Positions 46,388-55,537 of a stretch of 64,000 nt of DNA are shown here, piece after piece. The translations under genes were made by a program, and so were the position numbers. Numbering within the stretch: position 1 is the first letter of the stretch; every line of letters begins with the position of its first letter. Source of the DNA: Mycolicibacterium arabiense (GTDB lineage Bacteria; Actinomycetota; Actinomycetes; Mycobacteriales; Mycobacteriaceae); NCBI RefSeq assembly GCF_010731815.2, contig NZ_AP022593.1, forward strand, positions 2,852,001 through 2,916,000, in the 5' to 3' direction. The notes below the pieces were generated by a model that ran no database searches, was not told the origin of the DNA, and saw only the letters and a list, made by a program, of their open reading frames with translations.

Positions 46388-46654
46388 GTGCCCGAACAGA
46401 ATTCGAAGGCTGCAACGATCGCCGGACTGGCCGTCGCAGGCACAGGCGTCGCACACTTCATCAAGCCCGAGTTGTTCGAGTCCATCACCAAGGGCCCGTT
46501 CCCGGACGACACCGCCAAGGCCATCAAGATCAACGGCAGCCTCGAGACCGCGATCGGACTCGGGCTGGCCGTGCCGCAGACGCGCAAGCTCGCCCTGGTG
46601 GGTCTGGTCGGCTACGGCGCGTACCTCGCGGTGAACGTCGTTCGCAATCGCTAA
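46388..46654 (+). CDS. Small membrane protein (DoxX-like)
   Basis: An 88-residue protein with three short hydrophobic segments (AATIAGLAVAGTGVAHF, ETAIGLGLAV and LALVGLVGYGAYLAVNVV), similar in pattern to half-size DoxX-like proteins. The GTG start has AAAGAGGA nearby. It is 17 bp after the monooxygenase gene, so it is probably cotranscribed; a role as a membrane partner of that enzyme is only a guess. Confidence 0.7.
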   Translation: MPEQNSKAATIAGLAVAGTGVAHFIKPELFESITKGPFPDDTAKAIKINGSLETAIGLGLAVPQTRKLALVGLVGYGAYLAVNVVRNR

Positions 46655-46684
46655 CTCGTAACCAAGCACCCGTACCATCGCCGC

Positions 46685-47926
46685 GTGATCACCCCCGGAC
46701 ACGCACCGATGAAGCGCACCCTCGGCACGTTCGACGCGGTCGCGGTGGGTCTTGGCGCCATGCTGGGTGCGGGCATCTTCGTGGTGCTCGCACCCGCAGC
46801 AGGCGCGGCGGGCAGTGCACTGCTGGTAGGGCTGGCCGTCGCCGCCGTGGTCGCCTACTGCAATGCCAGCTCGTCGGCGCGTCTCGCAGCGCTGTACCCG
46901 CAGTCGGGCGGCACGTACGTCTACGGCCGCGAGCGCCTGGGCCCGTTCTGGGGCTACACGGCCGGGTGGAGCTTCGTCGTCGGCAAGACCGCGTCGTGCG
47001 CCGCGATGGCGCTGACGGTGGGCTACTACGCGTGGCCGTCGCACGCCAACACGGTGGCCGTCGCGGCGGTGCTGGCGCTCACCGTGTTGAACGTGGTCGG
47101 CGTGCAGAAGTCGGCGATGGTCACGCGGGTGATCGTGGCGGTGGTCCTGGTCATCCTCGCCGTCGTGGTCGCGGCGGTCGTGGGCTCGAGCGGCCTCGAC
47201 GCCGACCATCTGGCGGTCGACTTCGACGCAGGCGCCGCAGGAATCCTGCAGTCGGCAGGCCTGCTCTTCTTCGCATTCGCCGGCTACGCGCGCATCGCGA
47301 CCCTCGGCGAGGAGGTCCGCGACCCCGAACGCGCCATCCCGCGGGCGATCATCGTCGCACTGGGCATTGCGTTGGCGGTGTACGCCATCGTGGCCGTCGC
47401 GGTGCTATCCGAACTGGGTAGCGAGACCTTGGCTGCGGCGACGGCTCCGCTGGCCGACGCCGTGACCGCGGCGGGCCACCCGGGCCTGGTCCCCGTGGTG
47501 CGGGTGGGCGCAGTCATCGCGGCGACGGGGTCACTGCTCGCGCTGATCCTGGGCGTGTCGAGGACGACGCTGGCCATGGCACGCGACCGTCACCTGCCTA
47601 CGGCGTTGACCGCGGTGCACCCACGGTTCGACAGTCCGTACCGCGCCGAGATCGCGGTGGGCGTAGTGGTGGCGGTAATCGCGGCGGTCGCCGACGTGCG
47701 CGACGCGATCGGGTTCTCCTCGTTCGCGGTGCTGGTCTACTACGCGATCGCCAACGCGTCGGCATACACGTTGGGCCGCAGGACGATCCCGGTGATCGGA
47801 CTCGTCGGGTGCCTGGTGCTGGCCTTCGCGCTGCCGTTCACGTCGGTGCTGGCCGGCATGGGCGTCGTCGCGCTCGGCGCCGTGGCCTATCTGGTGCGGA
47901 GCCGCACGTCGGATGCGAACCGCTGA
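46685..47926 (+). CDS. APC-superfamily amino acid permease
   Basis: A 413-residue transporter with about 12 helices. Helix 1 begins at FDAVAVGLGAMLGAGIFVVL, the unwound GAGI-type substrate helix of APC proteins, and YPQSGGTYVYGRERLGPFWG is the conserved second loop. Helix 6 is FFAFAGYARIATLGEEVRDP. The substrate is unknown; cationic or neutral amino acids are typical. GTG 46685 lies 7 nt after TACCAT (46673-46678), a leaderless start; an ATG eight codons later is an alternative. Confidence 0.9.
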   Translation: MITPGHAPMKRTLGTFDAVAVGLGAMLGAGIFVVLAPAAGAAGSALLVGLAVAAVVAYCNASSSARLAALYPQSGGTYVYGRERLGPFWGYTAGWSFVVGKTASCAAMALTVGYYAWPSHANTVAVAAVLALTVLNVVGVQKSAMVTRVIVAVVLVILAVVVAAVVGSSGLDADHLAVDFDAGAAGILQSAGLLFFAFAGYARIATLGEEVRDPERAIPRAIIVALGIALAVYAIVAVAVLSELGSETLAAATAPLADAVTAAGHPGLVPVVRVGAVIAATGSLLALILGVSRTTLAMARDRHLPTALTAVHPRFDSPYRAEIAVGVVVAVIAAVADVRDAIGFSSFAVLVYYAIANASAYTLGRRTIPVIGLVGCLVLAFALPFTSVLAGMGVVALGAVAYLVRSRTSDANR

Positions 47927-47968
47927 TCGGCGTGCGCTCGCGCGCGACATGGTGTGTAGTTCCAGATC

Positions 47969-49321
47969 GTGAACACTTTCGCCTGGAAGCCGGTGGCCCG
48001 AGATGCGGCGGTTGTCGCGCCCGATGAACGGCTGAGCTGGCCGCGGACCATCGGGATCGGCGCCCAGCACGTCGTCGCCATGTTCGGTGCGACGTTCCTG
48101 GTGCCGGTGCTGACGGGCTTCCCGCCGGCGACGACGCTGCTGTTCTCCGGCATCGGGACGATCCTGTTCTTGATCATCACCGGCAACCGGCTGCCCAGCT
48201 ATCTGGGGTCGAGCTTCGCCGTGATCTCGCCGGTGGTCGCGGCGATGGGCTCCAACGGCGCGGCAGGCGCGCTGGGTGGGCTGGTGGCGCTGGGCCTGGT
48301 GCTGGTGCTGATCGGCGTGGCCGTGCACCTGACGGGTACGCGCTGGCTGAATGCCGTGCTCCCGCCGGTGGTGACGGGTGCCGTCGTCGCGCTGATCGGC
48401 TTCAACCTCGCGCCCGCGGCGAAGGACAACTTCGAGAAGGGCCCGGTGGTCGGGCTGGTCACGCTGGTGCTGTTGGTGGCGACGCTGGCGTTCTTCCGCG
48501 GCATCATCGGTCGCCTGGCGATCTTCCTGGCGGTGGTGCTCGGATACTTCCTGGCGTGGCGGCTCGGTGACGTCGACGAGGAGGCGCGGGCGGCGATCGA
48601 CGCGGCGGCGTGGGTGGGTCTGCCCGACTTCCAGACGCCGACGTTCTCGCTGGCGGTGCTGCCGCTGTTCCTGCCTGCGGTCATCGCCCTGATCGCCGAG
48701 AACATCGGACACGTGAAGTCGGTGGGACAGATGACCGACACCGACACCGATCCGCTGATGGGCCGCGCGATCGCGGCCGACGGTGTCGCGACCACGCTGG
48801 CGGGCTTGGGCGGTGGATCGGCGACCACCACCTACGCCGAGAACATCGGGGTGATGGCCGCGACGCGGATCTACTCGACGGCCGCGTACTGGGTGGCCGC
48901 GATCGTGGCCATCGTGCTGGCGATGTGCCCGAAGATCGGCGCGCTGATCTCCGCGATCCCGCCTGGTGTGCTGGGCGGCGCGACGATCGTGCTGTACGGG
49001 TTGGTCGGCGTGCTGGGCATCCGGATCTGGCTGACCAATCACGTGGACTTCAGCCTGCCGATCAACCAGATGACCGCTGCCATCCCCCTCATCATCGGCA
49101 TCGCCGACTTCACCTGGGTCGTCGGCGATCTGACGTTCACCGGCATCGCGCTGGGGTCGATTGCGGCGCTGATCATCTACCACGGCATGAAGCTGCTCGG
49201 CTTCCGTACGCGTGATCACGACGAGCTGGTTGAGGAACGCGGCGCGCTAGATGAGAACCGAGCCACTCCTGCTCGGTCCAAGGACGCGCCCACCGGAGAC
49301 ACCAGTCCGTTCCAGCCCTGA
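47969..49321 (+). CDS. Uracil/xanthine permease (NCS2 family, UraA-like)
   Basis: A 450-residue nucleobase:H+ symporter. QHVVAMFGATFLVPVLTGF is the first-helix signature, AENIGHVKSVGQM and GGGSATTTYAENIGVMAATR match UraA, with Glu residues of the uracil site in the two AEN/YAEN helices. It has 14 predicted transmembrane segments and a charged 40-residue C-terminal tail. GTG 47969 is the first start after the permease gene. It supplies pyrimidine salvage. Confidence 0.93.
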   Translation: MNTFAWKPVARDAAVVAPDERLSWPRTIGIGAQHVVAMFGATFLVPVLTGFPPATTLLFSGIGTILFLIITGNRLPSYLGSSFAVISPVVAAMGSNGAAGALGGLVALGLVLVLIGVAVHLTGTRWLNAVLPPVVTGAVVALIGFNLAPAAKDNFEKGPVVGLVTLVLLVATLAFFRGIIGRLAIFLAVVLGYFLAWRLGDVDEEARAAIDAAAWVGLPDFQTPTFSLAVLPLFLPAVIALIAENIGHVKSVGQMTDTDTDPLMGRAIAADGVATTLAGLGGGSATTTYAENIGVMAATRIYSTAAYWVAAIVAIVLAMCPKIGALISAIPPGVLGGATIVLYGLVGVLGIRIWLTNHVDFSLPINQMTAAIPLIIGIADFTWVVGDLTFTGIALGSIAALIIYHGMKLLGFRTRDHDELVEERGALDENRATPARSKDAPTGDTSPFQP

Positions 49322-49348
49322 GGGCGGAGGCGTCGATACGCTAACCGC

Positions 49349-49725
49349 ATGATCGACTTTCAGAGCGGTGGGTTGTTCGCGCGACTCGGACCGAGCGATC
49401 CGCGCGAACTCGCCGCCGAGTTGGCCCCCATCCTGGTCGACGGCGAGCTGGTTCAGCTCAGTTTCCGGGGGACCAGAGACTCCGTCGTCTTTACGAACAA
49501 GCGCCTCATCGCCATCAACGTCCAAGGCCTGACTGGCAAAAGCGGGATTATTCGTCCCTGCCCTACAGCAAGATCCAGGCTTGGAGCGTGGAGACGGCGG
49601 GACGTTTCGACCTCGACGCCGAACTCGAACTGTGGTTCTCAGGACTCGGGAAGGTCCGACTCGAATTCAAGGGCCAGGTCGACATCCGATCCATCGGCCG
49701 CCTCATTGGAAGCTACGTCCTCTAG
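49349..49725 (+). pseudogene. Bacterial PH-domain protein (bPH_1/DUF1696 type), frameshifted
   Basis: Translation starts normally at ATG 49349 (leaderless, 7 nt after TACGCT 49337-49342) and gives LAPILVDGELVQLSFRGTRD and VFTNKRLIAINVQGLTGK, then goes off frame. Adding one A to the A-run at 49538-49541 restores the family's continuation: KRDYSSLPYSKIQAWSVETA, GRFDLDAELELWFSGLGK and a stop at 49723-49725, making a complete 125-residue domain. The single-base loss in a homopolymer may be a real mutation or a sequencing error. In the present frame a product of 155 residues would end in unrelated sequence. Confidence 0.85.
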
Positions 49726-49738
49726 CGTTGCGCTGTCC

Positions 49739-51016
49739 CTAGGCGGCGCGGCGGTACACGATTCGGAAGCGTGCGACGTCGATGCTGGTGACGTGTTCGG
49801 TGTTGCGGCCGGGTAGTGGTGGTGCCTTGCCGGTGTAGGTGGTGCCGGTGGGTGTGGTGACTTCAGTTGTGTGGCAGCCGTGTTGGTCGCGGGTGCGGAC
49901 GCGCCAGCCGGGTGCTTCCTTGGCGTAGTTGCAGGCTTCGCATAGGCCGTTGCCGTTGAGTCCGGTGGTGGGCCCGCCCCGGGCTTTGGGTGTGGCGTGG
50001 TCGATGTGACGGATTGGTGCGTTGCAGTAGGGGGTGCGGCAGGTGTCGTCGCGTAGGGCGATGAACGTCGCCAACGCCTTCGGGAAGAGTCGGGCGCGGG
50101 ACTCCATCGTCACCAGCGCCCCGGATTGTGGGTGGCGGTACAGCCGGCGCAGCGTCGCCCGCGACCGCTCGTCACCCACTGCGTCGGAGACCAGATGGCG
50201 TGCCACGGTGGCGGGGATGGGTCCGTAGCCGGGGATGCGGGCGGGTTCGGTGTCCCCGCCGAGCAGGGTCTCGTCGGTGATCACCACGTCGACGGTGACC
50301 GGGACGGGGGTGTCGGCGGGGCGGCCGGTGATGCGTTCCACGGCCGTGTCGGCCATGACCTGGCCGCGGCTACGGCCATCGCTGGTGGTATCGGCCGCGT
50401 GCTTGAGGGCGGCGTAGATCGACACGCCGTGGGCGACGGGCAGCAGGATGCCGATCCAGGCCATGGTGTCGGCGGCGGGCCGGATGCTGACGCACCGGTC
50501 CTCGTGCGCCCGGCGAGCCTTGTCGACCACGGCGTGGGGGTCGAGGCGGTAGGCGATGGCCTTGGCGTCGGCTTCGATGCGCTTGTCACCCTTGCCGACC
50601 AGCGTGGTGGGGTCGGCGCACATCTCGGCGTCCAGGGTCCGGCGGTCCTCGACCTCCAGACACGCCGATTCCCGCACCAGCAGCGTGGCCCGCCATTCCG
50701 ACAGCACGCCGGATTCGAGGGCGGCGAGGGTGTGGGGCATTTCGTGGATCAGGGCGCGGGCGAAGCCGAGGTGGCGGCTGCCCTGCGTGGGCGACTCCCG
50801 CCGCGCCAAGCCCACTTCGGAGGCGAGGCCCTGCCCGCGCTTGCGCATCGGAATGCCGGCGTCGGCTTCTGCGGTGCGGCGTTTCAGGTCCAGGGCGGCG
50901 GTCAGGCGGGCTTGGGCGGCGGCGGCGGTCGCCTTCAGTCGTTCCAGTTGGGCGATGCGGTCGATCAGGCCGGCCTCGTCCACGGTGGCGGGGTCGAAGT
51001 CCAGCATATCGAACAT
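49739..51016 (-). CDS. DUF222 / HNH endonuclease protein (13E12 repeat family)
   Basis: A 425-residue member of the mycobacterial 13E12 family. The DUF222 domain covers about residues 20-320 (LIDRIAQLERLKATAAAAQA, and QGSRHLGFARALIHEMPHTL). The HNH domain at the C-terminus contains CRTPYCNAPIRHIDHATPKA and GGPTTGLNGNGLCEACNYAK: two CxxC-like zinc pairs, the first His-Asp-His and the Asn. Multicopy genes of this family are thought to be mobile or phage-derived. ATG 51016 lies 8 nt after TAGAAT (51024-51029), excluding the upstream ATG. No inverted repeats or target duplications were seen at its ends. Confidence 0.9.
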   Translation of the reverse strand: MFDMLDFDPATVDEAGLIDRIAQLERLKATAAAAQARLTAALDLKRRTAEADAGIPMRKRGQGLASEVGLARRESPTQGSRHLGFARALIHEMPHTLAALESGVLSEWRATLLVRESACLEVEDRRTLDAEMCADPTTLVGKGDKRIEADAKAIAYRLDPHAVVDKARRAHEDRCVSIRPAADTMAWIGILLPVAHGVSIYAALKHAADTTSDGRSRGQVMADTAVERITGRPADTPVPVTVDVVITDETLLGGDTEPARIPGYGPIPATVARHLVSDAVGDERSRATLRRLYRHPQSGALVTMESRARLFPKALATFIALRDDTCRTPYCNAPIRHIDHATPKARGGPTTGLNGNGLCEACNYAKEAPGWRVRTRDQHGCHTTEVTTPTGTTYTGKAPPLPGRNTEHVTSIDVARFRIVYRRAA

Positions 51017-51062
51017 GTGTTCGATTCTAAGGCCACCCACCGACAAGTGGCACCATGATCCA

Positions 51063-51836
51063 ATGCACGGTCGTCACGCCCTCGTTCGCCGTCCCTCGCC
51101 ACGCCTCGCCGATGGCCTCGTCACCCACATCGACCGCAGCGAGCACGTGGACGTCGAACTCGCGCAACACCAATGGGACGGCTACGTGTCGGCATTGCAC
51201 GACGCAGGCTGGACCACCCACGAGGTCACCCCGGCGCCCGACTGCCCCGACTCGGTGTTCGTCGAGGACACCATGGTGGTCTACGGCGACCTCGCGGTCA
51301 TCAGCCGGCCAGGCGCCGACGAGCGCAAGCCCGAGACCGAGGCGGCGGAGGACGCCGTACGCGCCCGGGGCTACCGCATCGCCCGCATCGAGGCACCCGG
51401 CACCCTCGACGGCGGCGACGTCCTCAAGCACGGCGGCCGGGTCTGGGTCGGCTTGGGCGGGCGGACGAACGCCGACGGCGCACGGCAACTCGCGGCCCAC
51501 CTCGAACCACTCGGCGCACACGTCATCCCCGTGCCGCTGACCAAGGTGCTGCACCTCAAGTCGGCCGTCACTGCACTCCCCGACGGCACGGTGATCGGCT
51601 ACGAACCGCTCGTCGACGACCCCACGGTCTGGGGTGATCGCTTCCTCGCGGTGCCCGAGGAACCCGGCGCCCACGTCGTGCTGCTCGGCGACGGCGCCCT
51701 GCTGATGTCGTCGGCTGCGCCTGCCACCGCCGACCTGTTCCGTCGGCGCGGTTACCGCGTTGTGGCCGTCGACATCTCGGAGTACGAGAAGCTCGAGGGT
51801 TGCGTGACGTGCCTGTCGGTGCGGCTGCGCGGCTGA
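51063..51836 (+). CDS. ddaH: Dimethylargininase (DDAH family)
   Basis: A 257-residue enzyme that hydrolyses N-omega-methylated arginines to citrulline and methylamines, in the amidinotransferase fold. DSVFVEDTMVV (residues 64-73) and TLDGGDVL (114-121) carry substrate-binding acids, HLKS has catalytic His164, and EGCVTCLSV has nucleophile Cys250. ATG 51063 lies 7 nt after CACCAT (51051-51056), a near -10. It is divergent from the DUF222-HNH gene. A role in arginine or methylarginine salvage is likely; arginine deiminase or an agmatine-type substrate is the alternative. Confidence 0.9.
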   Translation: MHGRHALVRRPSPRLADGLVTHIDRSEHVDVELAQHQWDGYVSALHDAGWTTHEVTPAPDCPDSVFVEDTMVVYGDLAVISRPGADERKPETEAAEDAVRARGYRIARIEAPGTLDGGDVLKHGGRVWVGLGGRTNADGARQLAAHLEPLGAHVIPVPLTKVLHLKSAVTALPDGTVIGYEPLVDDPTVWGDRFLAVPEEPGAHVVLLGDGALLMSSAAPATADLFRRRGYRVVAVDISEYEKLEGCVTCLSVRLRG

Positions 51837-51837
51837 C

Positions 51838-53262
51838 TCAGTTGCGCGGCGGCAAGCCGTTGGGGCCCTCGACCGACTGGGCGTAGGTGCCGATCGCGAA
51901 TGCCACGGCCGGGCCGGTGATCCCGAGCGTGTCGCGGTCGACGTTGACGATCGTGTCGCGCGCGGTCCGGGTGTTGGGGTCGAACGGCCGCCCGGCCTGA
52001 CCGCCCCACAGCCGCGCCTGCACCTCGGTCTTGCGCCCCGTAGTGCCCGTCGTCAGACCGCCGATCGGCACACCCGCCGCCATGAACGGCGCGTAATCGC
52101 CTGAGCGGCCGAGGGGTTGGTCGGCTGGCCGCTTGCCCGCGAGGTTCAGGTACCCGGCGAGCGTGCGCTCGATCCCCGCCGATCCCCCGGGCACGGACGC
52201 GGCGGGCACCTGCGGATTGGGTTGGCCCGACTGATCTCCGTCGTAGGTGAAGTAGCCCGCGTTGACCGACCCGATCGGCTCGACGTTCAGATATAGCGCA
52301 ACGTCTCTCACACCCTCGACACCGAGGCCCGCCACGTACTTCGACGAACCCTCCTGGCCTGCCGCACCCGCGCCCCAGAATGCGAACCGCACGGCGTTCG
52401 CGACCCCGGGTGACGAGCCGAGCCGGGCGGCCGTCTCCAGCAGCGCAGCGACCCCCGAACCGTCGTCGTTGATACCGGGGCTGTCGGGCCCCGAGTCGAG
52501 CCGCGCGCCCGCCATGATCACGCGGCCGGCGTCGCCGGTCTTGGTCTGTGCCAACACGTTCCGCGAGGTCACCGTGGCCGCTCTGGCGTCGAGGACTAGG
52601 CGGACGGGCGCCGAGGTGCGGCGTATCTGCGCGTCGACGTCCCTGCCGATCACCGCCACCGGCGCCTGGAGCTGCTGGTAGTAGCCGGGAGTGAACAGAC
52701 CGGGCCGTCCGGAGTCGCTGACGACGAGTACCCCGACCGCACCCGCCGTGGTGGCAGTCTTCTGCTTGTCCACCACCGAGCACCCGGTGTCGTCCACGAC
52801 GACGAGCGCACCGCGCACGGTCGCGGTTCCGTAGTCTGCCGCCGTGCATCCGGCAGGCCGGCGGGGCCGCACCGTCTGGGCGCTGAGCCCGCCGCGCGGC
52901 GTCTGGGTCAGCAGCGACGCCTGGTCGACCGGATGGCCCCTGCCGCCGACGGTCAACGTCGGCTTGCCAGGCGATGCGAGGACCATCCGCTCGAACTTGG
53001 AGGTTTGGACGTCGAATCCGTTGTCGCGCAACACCCCTGCGACGTAGTCGATGCTCGCGTCGTAGCCTGGGGTCCCGTCGGCCCTGCTGCCGTCGTGGGC
53101 GTTCGCGACGTCGGTCAGACGCTCCAGGTGGGTGTACATGCCATCGACCGTCACCTCGTCGGCGAGATCACCGGCCAGGTCGACGGGCGGCTCGGCGACG
53201 CGCTGTGTCGTACACCCCGCGAGCACCAGCGCCAGGACTGCCACGCACGCGGCAACTCTCAC
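51838..53262 (-). CDS. LpqL-like lipoprotein, catalytically degenerate M28 peptidase
   Basis: A 474-residue secreted lipoprotein (lipobox Cys17 in VLAGC). It has the same layout as the adjacent LpqL: PA domain insert, M28 domain and NGLPPRN tail. The zinc and catalytic residues are lost. HLDS is RLDS near residue 253, the EEE motif is GAA (AFWGAGAAGQEGS), NFDML is NVEPI, and NYHKPGD is NTRTARD. Only the bridging Asp in GINDDGSG remains. It should therefore be inactive as a peptidase, perhaps a binding or scaffold protein. The GTG start overlaps the LpqL stop (GTGA), so the pair are co-translated. Confidence 0.9.
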   Translation of the reverse strand: MRVAACVAVLALVLAGCTTQRVAEPPVDLAGDLADEVTVDGMYTHLERLTDVANAHDGSRADGTPGYDASIDYVAGVLRDNGFDVQTSKFERMVLASPGKPTLTVGGRGHPVDQASLLTQTPRGGLSAQTVRPRRPAGCTAADYGTATVRGALVVVDDTGCSVVDKQKTATTAGAVGVLVVSDSGRPGLFTPGYYQQLQAPVAVIGRDVDAQIRRTSAPVRLVLDARAATVTSRNVLAQTKTGDAGRVIMAGARLDSGPDSPGINDDGSGVAALLETAARLGSSPGVANAVRFAFWGAGAAGQEGSSKYVAGLGVEGVRDVALYLNVEPIGSVNAGYFTYDGDQSGQPNPQVPAASVPGGSAGIERTLAGYLNLAGKRPADQPLGRSGDYAPFMAAGVPIGGLTTGTTGRKTEVQARLWGGQAGRPFDPNTRTARDTIVNVDRDTLGITGPAVAFAIGTYAQSVEGPNGLPPRN

Positions 53263-54764
53263 TGTTCCTTCACCACGTGCCGCGTGCGGTCCTCGCGGGG
53301 CGGGACGCCGTTGCGACCCGATTCGTCCTGTGCGTAGAGGCCGACGGCGTATGCGACACCGCGCCCCTGGATCTCCAGTGCCGTGCGGTCGATGTTCTCG
53401 ATGGTGTCACCGGGCTTGTGGTAGTTCGGGTCGAACGGCTTGTCGCCCTGCCCGCCCCACAGGTCGGCCTGCTCGACGGACTTGTTGTCCTCGGCGCCCG
53501 CGAACAACCCGCCTGCGGGGATGCCCGCCTGGGTGAACGCGTCGTAGTCCGAGCGGCCGTTGAAGTCGGTGTCCTGCGCGGGCTTTCCCGCATTGTCGAG
53601 GTAGTCGGCCAGCGTCCGCTCGATGCCCGCCGACCCCTCCGGCACCCGCGGCACGGCCGGCGTCGGCGGCGCCGACTGGTCGCCGTCGTAGGTGAAGTAA
53701 CCGGGATTCGGGGAGCCGAGCATGTCGAAGTTCAGGTACAGCGCGATGTCCTTGAGCGCCTCGACGTCGAGGCCTTGGACGTACTTCGTCGAGCCGACGA
53801 GGCCCTCTTCCTCCGCGCCCCAGAATGCGAACCGCACGGCGTTGCGCGTGGGCGGCGAACTACCCAGCTGCACCGCGGTTTCCAGCACCGCGGCCACTCC
53901 GGTGCCGTTGTCGTTGATGCCCGGCCCCTCGCGCACCGAATCCAGGTGGGCTCCGGCCATGACGACGTTCGAGGTGTCACCGGTCTTGGTCTGCGCCACG
54001 ACGTTGCGGGTCTTGTCGACGCGCACGCCCGCATTCATCTGCAGCGTGGTGTTCGCGGGGTTCTCCCGCAGACGGGCGCCCTCGGCCTTGGTGACGCCGA
54101 CGACCGGGATCTTGACGTCGGTGGTGGCGCCCAGCGTGGCGCCGATGCTCTCCTCGCCGTCGACGTTGTTGACGACGATCATCGCGACCGCACCGAGGTC
54201 GGCGGCCACCTTCTGCTTCGCGCCGAACGGACATGCGCCGCGGTCGACGAGCACGACGGCGCCCCGCACGTTGAGTCCCTCGTAGTCCGCGGGTGCGCAT
54301 CCTGGCGTCTCGTCGATGCGGGCGGGCAGCAGCGGTCCGTTGACACCTGCGGGCGGGGTGCCGATCGTGTAGTTCAGCGGCGAGGCCTTCACGCCCGTCC
54401 CGCCCACCGACAGCGAGGGTTCGTCGGCGAACGGCAGCCGCACGTCGAACTCGTCGGTCGTGACGTCGAAACCCTTGTCCCGCAACACGCCCGCCACGTA
54501 GTCGACGCTGGCGGCATAACCCTTGGTACCGAGGGCGCGGTTGCCGTCGTTGGCGTTGGCGATCTCCTGCAGCTTGCCGAGGTGCGCCATCATCGCATCG
54601 ACGGTCACCTTGTTCTGCTGCTCGACGGCGAAGTCCACGGCCGGTGCGGCCTGAGCGGGCGGGGCGCTCGGCGCCGCCTGCGGGTTCGACGACTGCCCAC
54701 ATCCCGCGAGCACCGTCGTCGCCACCGTCAGGGTCAGGAGTGCCGTTCGAGATGTCCGCCGCAT
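53259..54764 (-). CDS. lpqL: LpqL, lipoprotein aminopeptidase (M28 family)
   Basis: A 501-residue envelope zinc aminopeptidase. Signal peptide with lipobox Cys22 (VLAGC), PA domain (about 130-240, GAVVLVDRGACPFGAKQKVA), then M28. Zinc ligands and catalytic residues are intact: GAHLDS (His near 272), GINDNGTG (Asp), AEEEGL (Glu pair near 318), NFDML (Asp near 346) and NYHKPGD (His near 449). It probably cleaves N-terminal residues of extracellular peptides. ATG 54764 lies 8 nt after TAACGT (54772-54777), so it has its own leaderless promoter. Confidence 0.93.
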   Translation of the reverse strand: MRRTSRTALLTLTVATTVLAGCGQSSNPQAAPSAPPAQAAPAVDFAVEQQNKVTVDAMMAHLGKLQEIANANDGNRALGTKGYAASVDYVAGVLRDKGFDVTTDEFDVRLPFADEPSLSVGGTGVKASPLNYTIGTPPAGVNGPLLPARIDETPGCAPADYEGLNVRGAVVLVDRGACPFGAKQKVAADLGAVAMIVVNNVDGEESIGATLGATTDVKIPVVGVTKAEGARLRENPANTTLQMNAGVRVDKTRNVVAQTKTGDTSNVVMAGAHLDSVREGPGINDNGTGVAAVLETAVQLGSSPPTRNAVRFAFWGAEEEGLVGSTKYVQGLDVEALKDIALYLNFDMLGSPNPGYFTYDGDQSAPPTPAVPRVPEGSAGIERTLADYLDNAGKPAQDTDFNGRSDYDAFTQAGIPAGGLFAGAEDNKSVEQADLWGGQGDKPFDPNYHKPGDTIENIDRTALEIQGRGVAYAVGLYAQDESGRNGVPPREDRTRHVVKEQ

Positions 54765-54778
54765 GCTTCCCACGTTAG

Positions 54779-55537
54779 TCACGCGTCGCGCCTGTTCACC
54801 ACGACGGTGGCGGCGACGAAGACCGCGGCGGCCACCAGGACGAAGTACACCAGCGACCCGAACGGTCCCCACGGCATGTCGTAGCTCGAGTAGAGCCACT
54901 GCACGTCGGCGAAGACGAACGCGTTGTTGAACGGCAGCCATGGGCCGACGCGCGCGCCGAGGCTCGGCAGGTTACCCACGATCGGTTCGACGACCAGCGG
55001 CCACAGCAGCAGCACCGCCACCGCACCCGCCGCGTGCCGCAGCAGCGCCCCGACGGCCACGCCGAGGACGGCGGCGACACCGGCGAACACCGCGAGCGCG
55101 ACGACCAGGCCCCAGACCTCCGCCCTGGCCAGCGAGAGCTGGGCTCCGAGCAGCGGGTCGGCCGCCAGCCGCGCCAGCACCACCGCGGCGACCGTGAGCA
55201 CCGCGGCGCAGGCAGCGGAGAACCCGGCCGCGACAACTGCTTTCGACACGAGCACCAGTGTCCGGTTCGGCGTGCCCGCGAACGTGGTCCGGATGGTTCC
55301 GGACCGGTATTCCCCGGTGACGGTCATCGCCGACACCACCATCAGCAGCGGCACGCCAAACACGGCGACGCCCATCGCCGCCTGCGAGGGCGCCAGACCC
55401 GCTGCTCCGTATGCCGTCGCCCCCTGCAGCACGGCCACCGCGAGGCTCAGCACCGCCGCGGCCAGGGCCGACCACAGCGGCGACCGGATGGTGGTGAGCT
55501 TGATCCGCTCGGCGTTCAGCGCGGCCAGGGCAGTCAT
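54779..55537 (-). CDS. ABC-2 type transporter permease
   Basis: A 252-residue membrane protein with six transmembrane helices, no nucleotide-binding site. The first (SPLWSALAAAVLSLAVAVLQ) and the conserved TVTGEYRSGTIRTTFAGTPN loop match ABC-2 permeases of the YhaP/CcmB-like or multidrug type. Its start overlaps the ATPase stop (ATGA), so the two form an exporter. The substrate is unknown. It ends 14 bp before lpqL. Confidence 0.88.
   Translation of the reverse strand: MTALAALNAERIKLTTIRSPLWSALAAAVLSLAVAVLQGATAYGAAGLAPSQAAMGVAVFGVPLLMVVSAMTVTGEYRSGTIRTTFAGTPNRTLVLVSKAVVAAGFSAACAAVLTVAAVVLARLAADPLLGAQLSLARAEVWGLVVALAVFAGVAAVLGVAVGALLRHAAGAVAVLLLWPLVVEPIVGNLPSLGARVGPWLPFNNAFVFADVQWLYSSYDMPWGPFGSLVYFVLVAAAVFVAATVVVNRRDA

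Noticed and set aside
49739..51016. DUF222-HNH gene as an insertion sequence or prophage remnant
   Set aside because: No terminal inverted repeats, target duplication, integrase or other phage gene was seen, so it is annotated as a gene only.
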